Below, piece by piece: positions 17,268 through 27,055 of a DNA stretch of 33,702 bases (its first letter is position 1; the number at the start of each line of letters is the position of its first letter). The position numbers were made by a program, and so were the translations under genes. A model generated the notes under the pieces. The model was not told the origin of the DNA, did no database searches, and saw nothing but the letters and a program-made list of their open reading frames with translations. Source of the stretch: Acidobacteriota bacterium (GTDB lineage: Bacteria; Acidobacteriota; UBA6911). The stretch covers positions 1-33,702 of the forward strand of contig QHZE01000096.1 in NCBI GenBank assembly GCA_003225335.1, written 5' to 3'.

Positions 17268-19629
17268 ATGAGTGCCTGGTCCATCTTGAACGGCCCCCTT
17301 CCCACTTGCCTTTGCGGGTTCGGAGCGGCGGCGGTACTGCTGTCCCTTTTTGCAGGATCGATTCCAGCTGCACCCTCGACAGAGCGCCCCGCTCAGGGGA
17401 GTCGCTCGGTCATCTCGGACGAGGCTCGAAAGCATAACCAATCGGGAATTGATCTCGCCCGGCAGCGCAACCACCGCGCAGCGGCAATAGAATTCCAGGA
17501 GGCTGTCCGGCTCCGGCCTGATTATGCCGAGGCGCACTACAACCTGGGCGTAGCTCAGGAGGCACTCGGTGAGCTGGGCCAGGCGATCGATGCGTTTCGT
17601 TCCGCTCTGAAGTTTCGGCCCGCTTCCGCCCCGATGCACCGCGCCCTCGGTCTGGCCCTTCTGAAGGGATATCACCTGGAAGACGCAGTCGCCGAGCTGC
17701 GGCGAAGCCTCGAGCTCGATCCGGGCTCCGCTGAAGCCCATTACAATCTGGGTCTTGCCTTTGGCCAACAGGGTCGTGTCGAAGCGGCATCTGCCGAGTT
17801 CCGGAAAGCGCTGCGGTTGCAGACTGGCTTTCATCAGGCCCGTCTCCGCCTGGGAGTCGCCCTGCGCCCTGAAAGCGCAAAACGAACTGACCGGCGCTAT
17901 CGCCGCATTTCGCCGGGCGGTCGCCCTCAAGCCGGACTTCGAGAAGGCCCGTTATAACTTGGGAATCACGCTGCGCGCGCAAGGGCAAAAGCAGGCCGCC
18001 GAGGCAGAGCTGCGCCAGGGAGAGGTTTTGAAGAATTTCAGGCTTCGCCTGGCCCGCGCCAAGAGTCTGATAGTACAAGGAACAGAGGCGCTGAAGCGCG
18101 CGGACACTGATGCCGGATTACGGTTCTTTCAGGAAGCGCTGGAAGAGAGTCCCGAGCTTCCGGTCGCCCATTATTATCTCGGCGTTACCTGGGAGAAAAA
18201 GGGAGACATACCCAAGGCAATGACCTTCTATCAGAAGGCCCTGGAGCTTCAGCCGGACTACCCTCAAGCTCATTCCAGCTTGGGGTTGCTGTGGTGGCGT
18301 CAGGGAGAGCGTTCCAAGTCGCTGGAAAGCTTGCGGGAGGCCGTCCTGGGGGATCCCGATCTTGCCGAAGGCCACTATAACCTGGGCCTCGCATTGGCTC
18401 AGATGGGTCAATGGGAGGAGTCGGTCGACGAGCTTTCCGAAGCTGTCAGCCTGAATCCCCGCTATCTCGACGCCCGCATGAATCTCGGGCTGCTGTTGAG
18501 TCAAAAGAACGACCTTGCCGGCGCCGCCAGCGTGTTCCGAGAGATTCTCAAGCACCATCCCGATTCTGCCGAAGCGCGGAACAATTTAGGATTAGTCTTA
18601 CTGCAAGGCAAGGATGCCGCCGGAGCGCAGGTTTCTTTGAGAGAGGCCTTGCGCCTGAAGCCTGATTATGCCGAAGCCCATTACAACCTGGGACTGGCGC
18701 TGCTTCAAGCGGGACAGAGAGGTGCTGCCATCGAGCACCTCGCGAGAGCCCGGCAGCTCGATCCTCAGTCCGATGAAATTCGCAGGCGCCTGGCCGCTGC
18801 TTATATCGAGGGGCGGGATCCAGACCGCGCTTTGGCCGTGCTGAAATCGGCCGCCGGAGCAGAGGAACATTACCTCTCGGCAAGCGCTTTGCTTCTGTCA
18901 CGCCGCCTCCCTGAAGCCCTGAGCGAATCACGGCAGGCCTTGAAACAGGAGCCTCAGGAGCCCCGTTATTTGCTGCAGCAGGCCAGGATCTTGTTGCGCT
19001 TGGGGCAACATCCGGAGGCTCTTGAAATCCTGCGGCAGGTAAACCGGATCCAACCTCAGTGGGCCGAGCCTTACTACAGTGCCGGGGTCGGTTATTATCT
19101 CTTGCGCCGCTACGGCGATGCCCGGCGCAGTCTGGAGCGGGCGCTGGAGCTGGATCCACGCTCGGAAAGAGCTTTGTTTTTGTATGGCGCTACTCTGGCG
19201 AATGAAGGAAACAACAGCCAGGGTGAGGAATACCTTCTTCGCGCCATTGCCCTCGATCCGGCCAACGCTCGTTTCTATTACCACGTGGGCGCGATGCGGC
19301 TGCGTGACAACAAGCCGGACGAGGCGCGGCCGGCTTTCGAAAAAGCCATCCAGTTGAAGTCAGACTTCGCCCTGCCGCATTACCAGCTGGGCAAGCTCCT
19401 GGAGCGCGCAAACGATCTCGAGGCGGCCGCCAAGGAACTGGAGACGGCGGTGCGATGCCAGCCGGATCTGGCGCAGGCTTTCTACCATCTGGGACGGGTG
19501 TATGCCAGGCTGGGCGAGACCGAGAAATCGGCTCGCGCACTGGCGGCCTTTCAGCAGTTCAAGGAGAAGGAAGCCAGCGAGGACCGGGAATTCATGGAGA
19601 ATCTGCAGAAGGAAATTGGAATTCCATGA
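17268..19629 (+). pseudogene. Tetratricopeptide repeat protein with signal peptide, frameshifted by a 7-bp tandem duplication at 17858-17871
   Basis: ORFs 17238-17957 and 17755-19629 are two frames of one TPR protein. cgccctg is exactly duplicated (17858-17864 and 17865-17871); removing one copy gives continuous ...ARLRLGVALKAQNELTGAIAAFRRAVALKPDFEKARYNLG.... Confidence 0.85.
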
Positions 19630-19641
19630 TGCCGGCAATAC

Positions 19642-19753
19642 CTGGCGAGCGAGCCGCATACCGCCGAGACGGGAACCGCCGATGCACGCCGATTAACGCC
19701 GATGGAACCGATGAACATCCGCGTTCATCGGCGTTGATCGGCGGTTTCAAACT
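19642..19753 (+). repeat. Repeat family G, copy 1 (GGGAACCGCCGATGCACGCCGATT...CGGCGGTTTCAAAC)
   Basis: Same-orientation match to 26943-27055; the copy itself is self-complementary (GAACCGCCGAT...ATCGGCGGTTTC). Confidence 0.83.
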
Positions 19754-19808
19754 TTCAACTGCCCCTCCCACAACCATGGCTGAACTCCAAACGGGCCGCG
19801 CCAGTCTA

Positions 19809-20312
19809 CTAATTCCCAAATTTCCATCGGGTCGCGGCGTTCAACGATTTCTTTTCTGCCAGGCCGAATGCCACTCGGGGTCGGAATTCAAATATCGGCT
19901 CTTCCTGGTAGGCCGACATATCCCAGCTGTACTTCTTCTCGTAGCGCGCGAAAAATCCCCGAGATCGCGGACCTGTCGCCAGCCGTGCCTCCCCTTCGAC
20001 GATTACGGCCTCGTCGGCGCGCTCGGTACACAGGATGCACTTCGGGTTCGCCGCCAGATTGCGCGCCTTTCGTGACTGCCGCCCTGTGGAGAAGTAGAAT
20101 CTGCCATCGAGCCAAAGCCCCCAGACGATCATGGTGTGCGGAGACCCATCCGGCCTTACGGTGGTGATCCAGTAATTGTGGGATTTCTTCAGGCGCTGCT
20201 CTGCCCAGCCCCAGGGCAGGAGTCCCTTGGTACCCTTGGGAAGTCCGTAGCCGGGCATGTGGGGACGGCTGGCATTGGGCGCGCGGGATTGCACTTTCTT
20301 GGATTTCGCCAT
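19809..20312 (-). CDS. Pyridoxamine 5'-phosphate oxidase-family (PPOX class) protein
   Basis: 167 aa: LKKSHNYWITTVRPDGSPHTMIVWGLWLDGRFYFSTGRQSRKARNLAANPKCILCTE...AVIVEGEARL. Confidence 0.85.
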   Translation of the reverse strand: MAKSKKVQSRAPNASRPHMPGYGLPKGTKGLLPWGWAEQRLKKSHNYWITTVRPDGSPHTMIVWGLWLDGRFYFSTGRQSRKARNLAANPKCILCTERADEAVIVEGEARLATGPRSRGFFARYEKKYSWDMSAYQEEPIFEFRPRVAFGLAEKKSLNAATRWKFGN

Positions 20313-20384
20313 GGTCAGGACCTCCGGCTATGCTGAATGGTGCAGATGAGCCGGCCTTCGTGTCAATCGTTAAGGCTCGCGCGA

Positions 20385-20585
20385 GTGCAATTAGAAATGG
20401 GAGTCAATTTCTGCCGCGGGATCCCCGCAAAAGACGGACCAATAACGAGTCCGATATGGAGTGCGGCGACTTGTCAGACTTGTCGCCGCTTTCGTTCTGA
20501 CGCCCGGGCCATTGCGGCGACAAGCCGCCGCACTCCAAAGGAGCTGTGATTGTTGGTCTGCGGTTGACCGAAGCGGCGCCTGAGG
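20385..20585 (-). repeat. Family D repeat, copy 2 (inverted relative to copy 1)
   Basis: Reverse complement matches 11450-11659 (caacaatcac.gctc.tttggagtgcggcggcttgtcgccgc...cgtcttttgcg...cccgcggcagaaa.tgac..ccattctaatt); one hairpin arm carries a small gacttgtca duplication. Confidence 0.87.
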
Positions 20586-20677
20586 CGGCTCGGCCTTGGT
20601 TGCGCTGTAAACACTGAACGCCGGGCGAACGCTGTCACGAGCATTTCTTTACCTTTCGGTATAAAAGCGGCGTATGA

Positions 20678-21295
20678 TTGCCAGGTATGAAGAAAAAGAA
20701 GTCCGGTGCGCCGATGGGACGTCCGCGCGCGTTCGACGTGGATAAGGCGCTGGAGCGCGCGCTCCGGATGTTTTGGCGCAAAGGATTCGAGGGCACGTCC
20801 CTGTCGGATTTGACCAAGGCCATGGGAATCAACCGCCCGAGCCTTTATGCCGCCTTTGGCAATAAGGAGGCCCTGTTCCGCAAGGCGCTCGACCGCTACG
20901 ACGATGGGCCGGCATCCTACCTGCGCGAGGCGCTGGATGAGCCCTCGGCGCGCGACGTCGTTGAGCGGCTGCTGCGCGGGGCCGCCGGCTTGCTCACAGA
21001 TCCGCGCAATCCGCGGGGATGCCTCATGGTGCAGGGTGCGCTTTCCTGCGGCAAGGCGGGCGATCCCATCCGGAAGGAGCTGGCTTCGCGCCGTGTGGCG
21101 GGCGAGGCTGCAATACGCCGGCGCCTCGAGCGCGCGAAATCTGACGGCGATCTGCCGGCCGATGCGGACCCCGCCGACCTCGCCCGCTACGTCGCTACGG
21201 TCATCCATGGAATGGCGGTCCAGGCCGCAAGCGGCGCAAGCCGCGATGACTTGCAACGGGTTATCCAAACGGTGTTACGAGCCTGGCCGGAGTGA
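20678..21295 (+). CDS. TetR/AcrR family transcriptional regulator
   Basis: 205 aa: RPRAFDVDKALERALRMFWRKGFEGTSLSDLTKAMGINRPSLYAAFGNKEALF N-terminal HTH. Confidence 0.92.
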   Translation: MPGMKKKKSGAPMGRPRAFDVDKALERALRMFWRKGFEGTSLSDLTKAMGINRPSLYAAFGNKEALFRKALDRYDDGPASYLREALDEPSARDVVERLLRGAAGLLTDPRNPRGCLMVQGALSCGKAGDPIRKELASRRVAGEAAIRRRLERAKSDGDLPADADPADLARYVATVIHGMAVQAASGASRDDLQRVIQTVLRAWPE

Positions 21296-21482
21296 GATGA
21301 AACCTGCCGAGTCCCGGACTTACGCTCGGGCCGTCGCGGTTGAGATGGCTGTTGCGACAGACCATCGGAATCGGGGGAGTCGACTGCGGGCATCACACGC
21401 GGATCGTGTGAATTGCCCGCAATGGTCCGGTTGGCCGGCGCCCCGGGGAGAATTTGCAGGGAAAATCTGATGGAGGGAAACA

Positions 21483-21662
21483 GTGAGCACACTCAGCCTT
21501 CGCCTGCCAAACTCGCTCCATGAGCGGGCGCGCGAGCTCGCCGGGCGGGAGGGCATTTCGATGAGTACCTCGACGCCGCAGTAGCCTGGCGCGCTACCTC
21601 CGGGCGTTGGCGCAGGTACCGGACGTCGAGCCGGAGCCGTCCGACCGGCACTCACGAGAGCG
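21483..21662 (+). pseudogene. Degenerate antitoxin-like (HicB/RHH-type) small protein, truncated and frameshifted
   Basis: GTG start after a GGAGGG RBS gives VSTLSLRLPNSLHERARELAGREGISM then a stop at 21582. A C-terminal-looking fragment LARYLRALAQVPDVEPEPSDR resumes in another frame from about 21586. Confidence 0.55.
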
Positions 21663-24600
21663 GCCAGTAGAGCTTCGCATAGCCCCAGACTGCCGGCCAG
21701 GGACCGCCGTATTCACGCGCCATGCGGTGCACGCAGCGGCGGAAAACGCGCCGCATGCCTTTACCGTAGGGACGCAAGCAAGCACCCGCGAATTCCTTGT
21801 TCAGGCGGCGTCGCGCCTCCTTGAAGGCTGTCTTCTTTTCCGGTTGCGGACTGCTGCGCAATTTCACCACGGCATCTGCCAGTGCGAACACCTTTTGCAT
21901 GAAGGGCCTAAAATCCGAAGCCTGGAATGTGTCAATCGTTTGCGCTGCGCGGTTCGCATCTCCCGCGAGCAACTCCTCCACCGCCAGCCACAATGCGAAA
22001 TCGTTTGAGGTATGATCGCGTATCGGCAGGCGAAGCGCGGCGCGGCAGACTTCGTTGGCCTCGGTGACACGGCCAAGGTCTCGGAAGGCCACCACCAGGT
22101 TTGAGAGCATCCACGGCTCGGCGTTCGGATGATCGCGCCAGCTTGCGAGCCACTTCACGACGGCTCGCCGCCGTCGCATACTCGTCAGCGTATAGCCTAC
22201 CGTGCCCCAAGCCTGGTCGTCTTTCGCCAGCCACGCCCGGTGCCGATGCAGCAGCCGCCATAGCAGAAACCCGTGCTCGAGGCGCGATGAACCGCGCCGG
22301 ACGAAGGGCTGGCGGACCGTTTTGCCCATGGCGTTCACATACGCGATAATGGCGCGCCGCCCAATCTCGCCGCGTTTGTGAAGACGGTCCAGTGTGCCGA
22401 GGATGAACCACCGGTCCCGAGCCAACTGGCGTTGCACCCAGACTTCACCCAACAGCGGGGCGGCATCCGGCAAGGCCAGCGCTTCGCGGAAGACTGCGTC
22501 CACCTCCCTTCGCCGGCCAAGCTTGTCGAGCGTCTCGGCGATGCCGGAGAGCGGCCACGGATCGTCGAGGTTCGCCACGCAAAGCTTCTTCAGAATGGCA
22601 AGCGCCTGATCGAACTGTTTCTGATAGGCCGCCAATTGGGCGGCGCGGGCTTCCACGAGCTCGCCGCCCACGTGCTGCCTCAGCCCTGCCAGCAATTCTG
22701 CCGCCGCGCGATCGTTCCGTTCTTCGAGCTCCAAATCGAACAGGCTGAACCCGGCGTAGCCGTAGGCGGGATCGAGCGCCAGGGCGCGGCGGAAATCCTC
22801 TTTGGCCCCGGCGCGGTCGCGGCTGCGGAGCTTCATGTCGCCCAGGTAGCACAGTGGCGTCGGGTTGAGCGGCTCCAGTTCTGCCATTTTTTGCACGGCT
22901 TCGATGGCTGCCTTGTGTTCGCCGATGTTCGAATGCCAACCTGCCAGGCATTGCCAGCCCCAGAACAGGCCCGGATTCTCCGCCACCACCACGTGCATCA
23001 TGACGATGGCCTTCTTCACATCGCCACGTTCGCCTTCAATCCAGGCGGCGCGAGCGCGAAGCTCGACGGGTGGCCGCTCACCCCATGCCTCCGGCCGGCA
23101 CGCAGCCAGCGCTTCCTCAAAACGCTTCTCTCGCGCAAGCACCGCGGCTTTGATGTCATGAGCGACAGGATCGCGCGGCTGAAGAGCAATCGCTTTGTCG
23201 AGTGCGGCGTGGAGCTCCACCTTCTCATTCGAGGCAACCAGCGTTTCGGCGAGCAACAGCCAAGGCCGCGCTTCCCCGCCGCGGCGGACGATAAGCTGAC
23301 GCGCCATCCGCGGCGCGAGCTCTGGCTGGCCGATCTCAGCGGCCCACTGGCGCAGCGCGCGCCAGGCCCAGTCGTAGTTCGGGTTCAACTCCAGCGCGTG
23401 TTGTATGCATGCGATGGCTTCCTGCTTCTCGTCGAGCTTCCACAGCACGTCGGCCAGGCATCCATGGTTCGAGGAATCCAGCGGCGAAGCCGCGCAGGCA
23501 TCTTCGAGAACTTTCCGTGATTTGTGGAATTCACCCGCGCGCGCATGCAGGTCCGCGAGCCGCTGCGATGCGATTCCGTAAGCGGGCTTGATTTGCAGCG
23601 CTTGCCGCAGGCAGGCGGCTTCCTCGGGGGCATTCAAGCGGGCCTGATGGACGAAAGCGCGATCGAGCCACAGCCGGGGCAGCAAAGGGAACCGCTCGGT
23701 GGCTTCGCGCGCGAGCTTCTCGGCTTCATCAAGGCGCTGGAGATCGACCAGTTGGAGAATGACCGCAGACCAGGCGTGCCACAGGTCGGGGCGCGCCGTC
23801 AGCGCCTGCCGCAGGAATGTCAGCAATTCCTGCGGCTGCAAAATGCCGCGCGCGATCTTGCGGAACGCGAGCACCCCATCCCCGAAGACGGTCTGCCGGA
23901 TCAACTCTTGTTCGATGAAGCTCAGCGCTTGCTTTCGTTCTTCGAGACTGGCGGAAACCTTCATCAGCGAAGCGATGGCAAACTCGGTGTCAACCGCAAG
24001 CCGCAATGCCTGTTGGAAATCCGTGCGTGCGGCGTCGGGATGGCCCTGGCGCAAAAGCAAGTCTCCGCGCACGCAGAATCCGTCGGGATGCACCGGTTCG
24101 AGTTGGAGGGCCTGGTCCGCTTCGGCCATAGCTTCGGGAAAGCGGCCCTGCTTCGCTAACGTGGCGGCCAGTTGGCGATGCGACCAGGCATCCGCCGGGT
24201 TGATCTCCAGCAGACGGCGAACAATCGGTTCCACGGCCCTGGCGCCTTCCTCGTGGAGCCAGTTGATCCATAGCTGGTGCAACGCGAAGTGATGCGGGAA
24301 GCGGGCGCACGCCAGTTCGAGATGCTGAAGAGCGGCGGCCCGGCCTTCAATTTCGGCCAGCAGCCACGTTACGGCGCGGTGGCCGTCCATCGAAAGCGGT
24401 TCCAGTTCGAGCGCTTCGCGCCAGAGCGAAAGCGCAGCCTTGTTGTCGCCGCGAAAATGCGCCATATCCGCGGCAGCGCGCAGCGTGGCGACCCTGGGCG
24501 CGCGGCCATTGGCGCGTTCAAGAAGTTTCCCGGCCTCATCAAGTTTTCCCCAGCGAGCGCAGGTCGTGGCGCCAAAAAGAAGCAGGTCGCCGTCGGAGGG

Positions 24601-26739
24601 ACAACGCTGCAAGGCTTGTTCCAACACTGCGAACGCTTGCGGGACTTCGTCGATCTCGCTGAGGGCGTCGAATAATGTGATGGCGGGCCAGCCCGATTTG
24701 CCGCCAAAACGCTCAAACCGCTGCTGAAGGAACTGCAACGCCTGCTGGGTCTGCTTGAGGTGGCGGGCAGCGCTGAAGTAACTGCGCGCAGGTTGCTCTT
24801 TCTTGTCGTCCAGGCAGGCGGCGAACCGGTACATTTCGACCGCCTGCTCGAAGTCGCGTTGCAGCCAGAGCAGGTCCGCGAAGCCGCCGAGGTTGATGGC
24901 ATCGGTAGGCCGGAAGCGCAGCGCCCGGCGCAGCCAATGCGCGGCGGCTTCATGTTCGCGGGCGTCGGCGCGGAGTTCCTGGGCGAATTCCTGCCAGAAG
25001 GCCGGGTCGGCCTCCGGCTCGGCGCACAACTTCTCCAGCAGCGACAAACGGTCCTCCCGCCGGGAGAGCTCGCGCAGACAGGAAAGTTTGGCGAGTTGAG
25101 AAGTGCCGTCATCGGGAAACTGTTCGAGCAACTCGTTCAGGCAGGCGAGCAACGCCGGAGTGTTCTGGTCGTAGCTCGCGAGGGACCGTTTGGCGCTGAG
25201 GGTGAGCCGATGCTTCGGTCCATCGGCCTCCATCTGCTGGAACACGATTTGAGCTTCGGCGCGTTGGTGCTGAAAAAGCGCGCGTTGCAGCGCATGCAGT
25301 CGATCGAAGAGCGCCGCATCGGGGAGGTCGAGATCGTCGAGCAAATGCGCCTGAGCTTTCGGCACGAGCGCCATGCCGCGCGGCCCGCGGGCGCGGTAGT
25401 GCTCGAGGAAAGCTTCCGCCACTGCTTCGCCCGCGTAATACTGATAGGGGTCGCGAATGATCAGCGTGCCGCGCAAATCGTCGTAACCGATGACGGCCTG
25501 CAGGTGGGCGCTCGTCGCTTCTGCAGTAACCAGAGTGAACGGCACGCCGCGATTCAACAAAACGACGGCAGCTTCCCAGGTCACCGTGAACTCACGCGCT
25601 ATCCAGCCGTTTTGCTCGGCCCAGTGGCGTTCGCTGTGGGCGGGCGTGCCGTCGTAGCAAATGATCTCGGCGACCGCCAGATGCTCGGCCGGCAGGTTCC
25701 AGAAGTTGCTGATGGCCGTGAGGGTGGCCGGAGCGCAGGTCTGGTGATGCTGGCGGACGAAGTTGACAGACAGTTTAACGCGGCGGCGCGCCGCGCCTGG
25801 CTGCGAAATCCGGTCGGCGAACTTCTGAAAATAAGCGTAGTCGGTCTGCCGGGCGAAGCGGGCCGCCGCGTCGAATTCGCCGCAGTAGTAGGCAACCTGC
25901 GCCCGCTGAATCGTGAGCCACTCGGTGTAATCCTCCTCGAGAATAGGCGACAACGCGGCGATCGCGTCAAGCGAGACGTGCGCGTTGCTAAACTTCTCCA
26001 GATCGATCTGCAGAATCGCCAGCTGCGTCAGGACGGGAACGCTCTCAAAACGTTGCGCGGCGGCTTCGAGCAGTTCCAGCGCTTCATCGTCGCGGTCGAG
26101 GAGTTGCAGAAAGTGGGCCGTGGATTGGACTCCGGGGCGATACCACGCGCGCAGTTCAAGTGAATGGCGCGCCGCGGCCAAGCCCTCCTCATAACGATCT
26201 TCCAGCTCGAACAGATGGGCGCGTTCAGTCCAAAGCCATGGACTCAGCGGATCGATCTGCTCCGCGCGCTTGAGCCATTCCTCCGCCCGTTCGAAATCCC
26301 GCATGAGGGCGAAGACACGAGCGCGCAGGCAGCGGAGATATTGCCGGCCGTCGCGGGAAGCCTCGTCCTCGCCCGGCCCTTCCTCGAGCAGACGCAGGAG
26401 CTTCCAGGCGGCCAGGGGACCGCGTTGTTCGAGGACTGTGGCGGCGAAGTAGGCTTGGGCTTGCGCGTCCTGCGGCGCGGAGCGATAGGCGCGGAAGTGC
26501 AGCCAGCGTCCCAACCGGGGCGCGCCCAGGTTGCCGGCGACGCGGCCCACCATGATCTGCGCGCGCGCGCCAGTCCATGCCGGCAGCGGCCCCAGCGTCA
26601 ACGCGAGATCAAGCGCCTGCCGGACAAGGCCCCGCTCGTAAAGGTCGCGGAGCCTGAAGAGATCCTGGGCGGAAACCGCCACCGCAGGTTTCTGGGCAAA
26701 GAGGTTGTGCACTCGTCTCCTCTCTTGCGCTGTCTGCAT
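21652..26739 (-). CDS. Very large tetratricopeptide-repeat protein with embedded C39-like papain-fold peptidase domain (about 25380-25790)
   Basis: 1695-aa ORF with multiple TPR motifs across its length; KLSVNFVRQHHQTCAPATLTAISNFW (Cys), SAHLQAVIGYDD (His), IIRDPYQYYAGE (Asp) follow C39 order. Confidence 0.85.
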   Translation of the reverse strand: MQTAQERRRVHNLFAQKPAVAVSAQDLFRLRDLYERGLVRQALDLALTLGPLPAWTGARAQIMVGRVAGNLGAPRLGRWLHFRAYRSAPQDAQAQAYFAATVLEQRGPLAAWKLLRLLEEGPGEDEASRDGRQYLRCLRARVFALMRDFERAEEWLKRAEQIDPLSPWLWTERAHLFELEDRYEEGLAAARHSLELRAWYRPGVQSTAHFLQLLDRDDEALELLEAAAQRFESVPVLTQLAILQIDLEKFSNAHVSLDAIAALSPILEEDYTEWLTIQRAQVAYYCGEFDAAARFARQTDYAYFQKFADRISQPGAARRRVKLSVNFVRQHHQTCAPATLTAISNFWNLPAEHLAVAEIICYDGTPAHSERHWAEQNGWIAREFTVTWEAAVVLLNRGVPFTLVTAEATSAHLQAVIGYDDLRGTLIIRDPYQYYAGEAVAEAFLEHYRARGPRGMALVPKAQAHLLDDLDLPDAALFDRLHALQRALFQHQRAEAQIVFQQMEADGPKHRLTLSAKRSLASYDQNTPALLACLNELLEQFPDDGTSQLAKLSCLRELSRREDRLSLLEKLCAEPEADPAFWQEFAQELRADAREHEAAAHWLRRALRFRPTDAINLGGFADLLWLQRDFEQAVEMYRFAACLDDKKEQPARSYFSAARHLKQTQQALQFLQQRFERFGGKSGWPAITLFDALSEIDEVPQAFAVLEQALQRCPSDGDLLLFGATTCARWGKLDEAGKLLERANGRAPRVATLRAAADMAHFRGDNKAALSLWREALELEPLSMDGHRAVTWLLAEIEGRAAALQHLELACARFPHHFALHQLWINWLHEEGARAVEPIVRRLLEINPADAWSHRQLAATLAKQGRFPEAMAEADQALQLEPVHPDGFCVRGDLLLRQGHPDAARTDFQQALRLAVDTEFAIASLMKVSASLEERKQALSFIEQELIRQTVFGDGVLAFRKIARGILQPQELLTFLRQALTARPDLWHAWSAVILQLVDLQRLDEAEKLAREATERFPLLPRLWLDRAFVHQARLNAPEEAACLRQALQIKPAYGIASQRLADLHARAGEFHKSRKVLEDACAASPLDSSNHGCLADVLWKLDEKQEAIACIQHALELNPNYDWAWRALRQWAAEIGQPELAPRMARQLIVRRGGEARPWLLLAETLVASNEKVELHAALDKAIALQPRDPVAHDIKAAVLAREKRFEEALAACRPEAWGERPPVELRARAAWIEGERGDVKKAIVMMHVVVAENPGLFWGWQCLAGWHSNIGEHKAAIEAVQKMAELEPLNPTPLCYLGDMKLRSRDRAGAKEDFRRALALDPAYGYAGFSLFDLELEERNDRAAAELLAGLRQHVGGELVEARAAQLAAYQKQFDQALAILKKLCVANLDDPWPLSGIAETLDKLGRRREVDAVFREALALPDAAPLLGEVWVQRQLARDRWFILGTLDRLHKRGEIGRRAIIAYVNAMGKTVRQPFVRRGSSRLEHGFLLWRLLHRHRAWLAKDDQAWGTVGYTLTSMRRRRAVVKWLASWRDHPNAEPWMLSNLVVAFRDLGRVTEANEVCRAALRLPIRDHTSNDFALWLAVEELLAGDANRAAQTIDTFQASDFRPFMQKVFALADAVVKLRSSPQPEKKTAFKEARRRLNKEFAGACLRPYGKGMRRVFRRCVHRMAREYGGPWPAVWGYAKLYWPLS

Positions 26740-26820
26740 AAACGCTTAATCGACCGGCGATGGCAGGGACTTCAATGAAGCAATGCATCGAACTGGGCTC
26801 AAGACTAGGTCCTCTTGGTG

Positions 26821-26927
26821 GACACAAAGTTCACAAATCGGTCAAGTTTTGGACATGGCCGGGACGGCCATGCCACGAAGCCGTCGTGGCACGGGCGTCT
26901 CGCCCGTGACTGACTGGGCGGTATGAG
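26821..26927 (+). repeat. Repeat family F, copy 1
   Basis: gacacaaagttcacaaatcggtcaagtttt...ggccgggacggccatgccacgaag...cgtggcacgggcgtctcgcccgtga...gggcggtatgag; about 90% identical by eye to the reverse complement of 33264-33371. Confidence 0.88.
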
Positions 26928-26942
26928 GGTGGCTCGCTATTA

Positions 26943-27055
26943 ATGGCGAGCCACCTCATACTGCCGAGGGCAGGGAACCGCCGATGCACGCCGATTCACG
27001 CCGATGAGCGGCGCCGAACATCGGCGTGCATCCGCGTTCATCGGCGGTTTCAAAC
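26943..27055 (+). repeat. Repeat family G, copy 2
   Basis: TGGCGAGCCACCTCATACTGCCGAGGGCAGGGAACCGCCGATGCACGCCGATTCACGCCGAT...CGTTCATCGGCGGTTTCAAAC. Confidence 0.83.

Noticed and set aside
15141-17930. 929-aa minus-strand ORF opposite the TonB receptor
   Set aside because: Antisense shadow of a clear TonB-dependent receptor and TPR gene in GC-rich DNA; no recognisable domains.
20474-21268. 264-aa minus-strand ORF overlapping TetR gene; shares NNHSSFGVRRLVAAMARASERKRRQ with ORF 11450-11704
   Set aside because: The shared peptide is translation of the family D DNA repeat hairpin, not a protein family; the rest is antisense to TetR.
22378-23520. 380-aa plus-strand ORF
   Set aside because: Same reason: mirror frame of the giant TPR gene, no homology recognised.
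24760-26163. 467-aa plus-strand ORF opposite the giant TPR gene
   Set aside because: Antisense to a well supported coding frame with TPR and C39 motifs; composition and lack of motifs suggest a spurious ORF.
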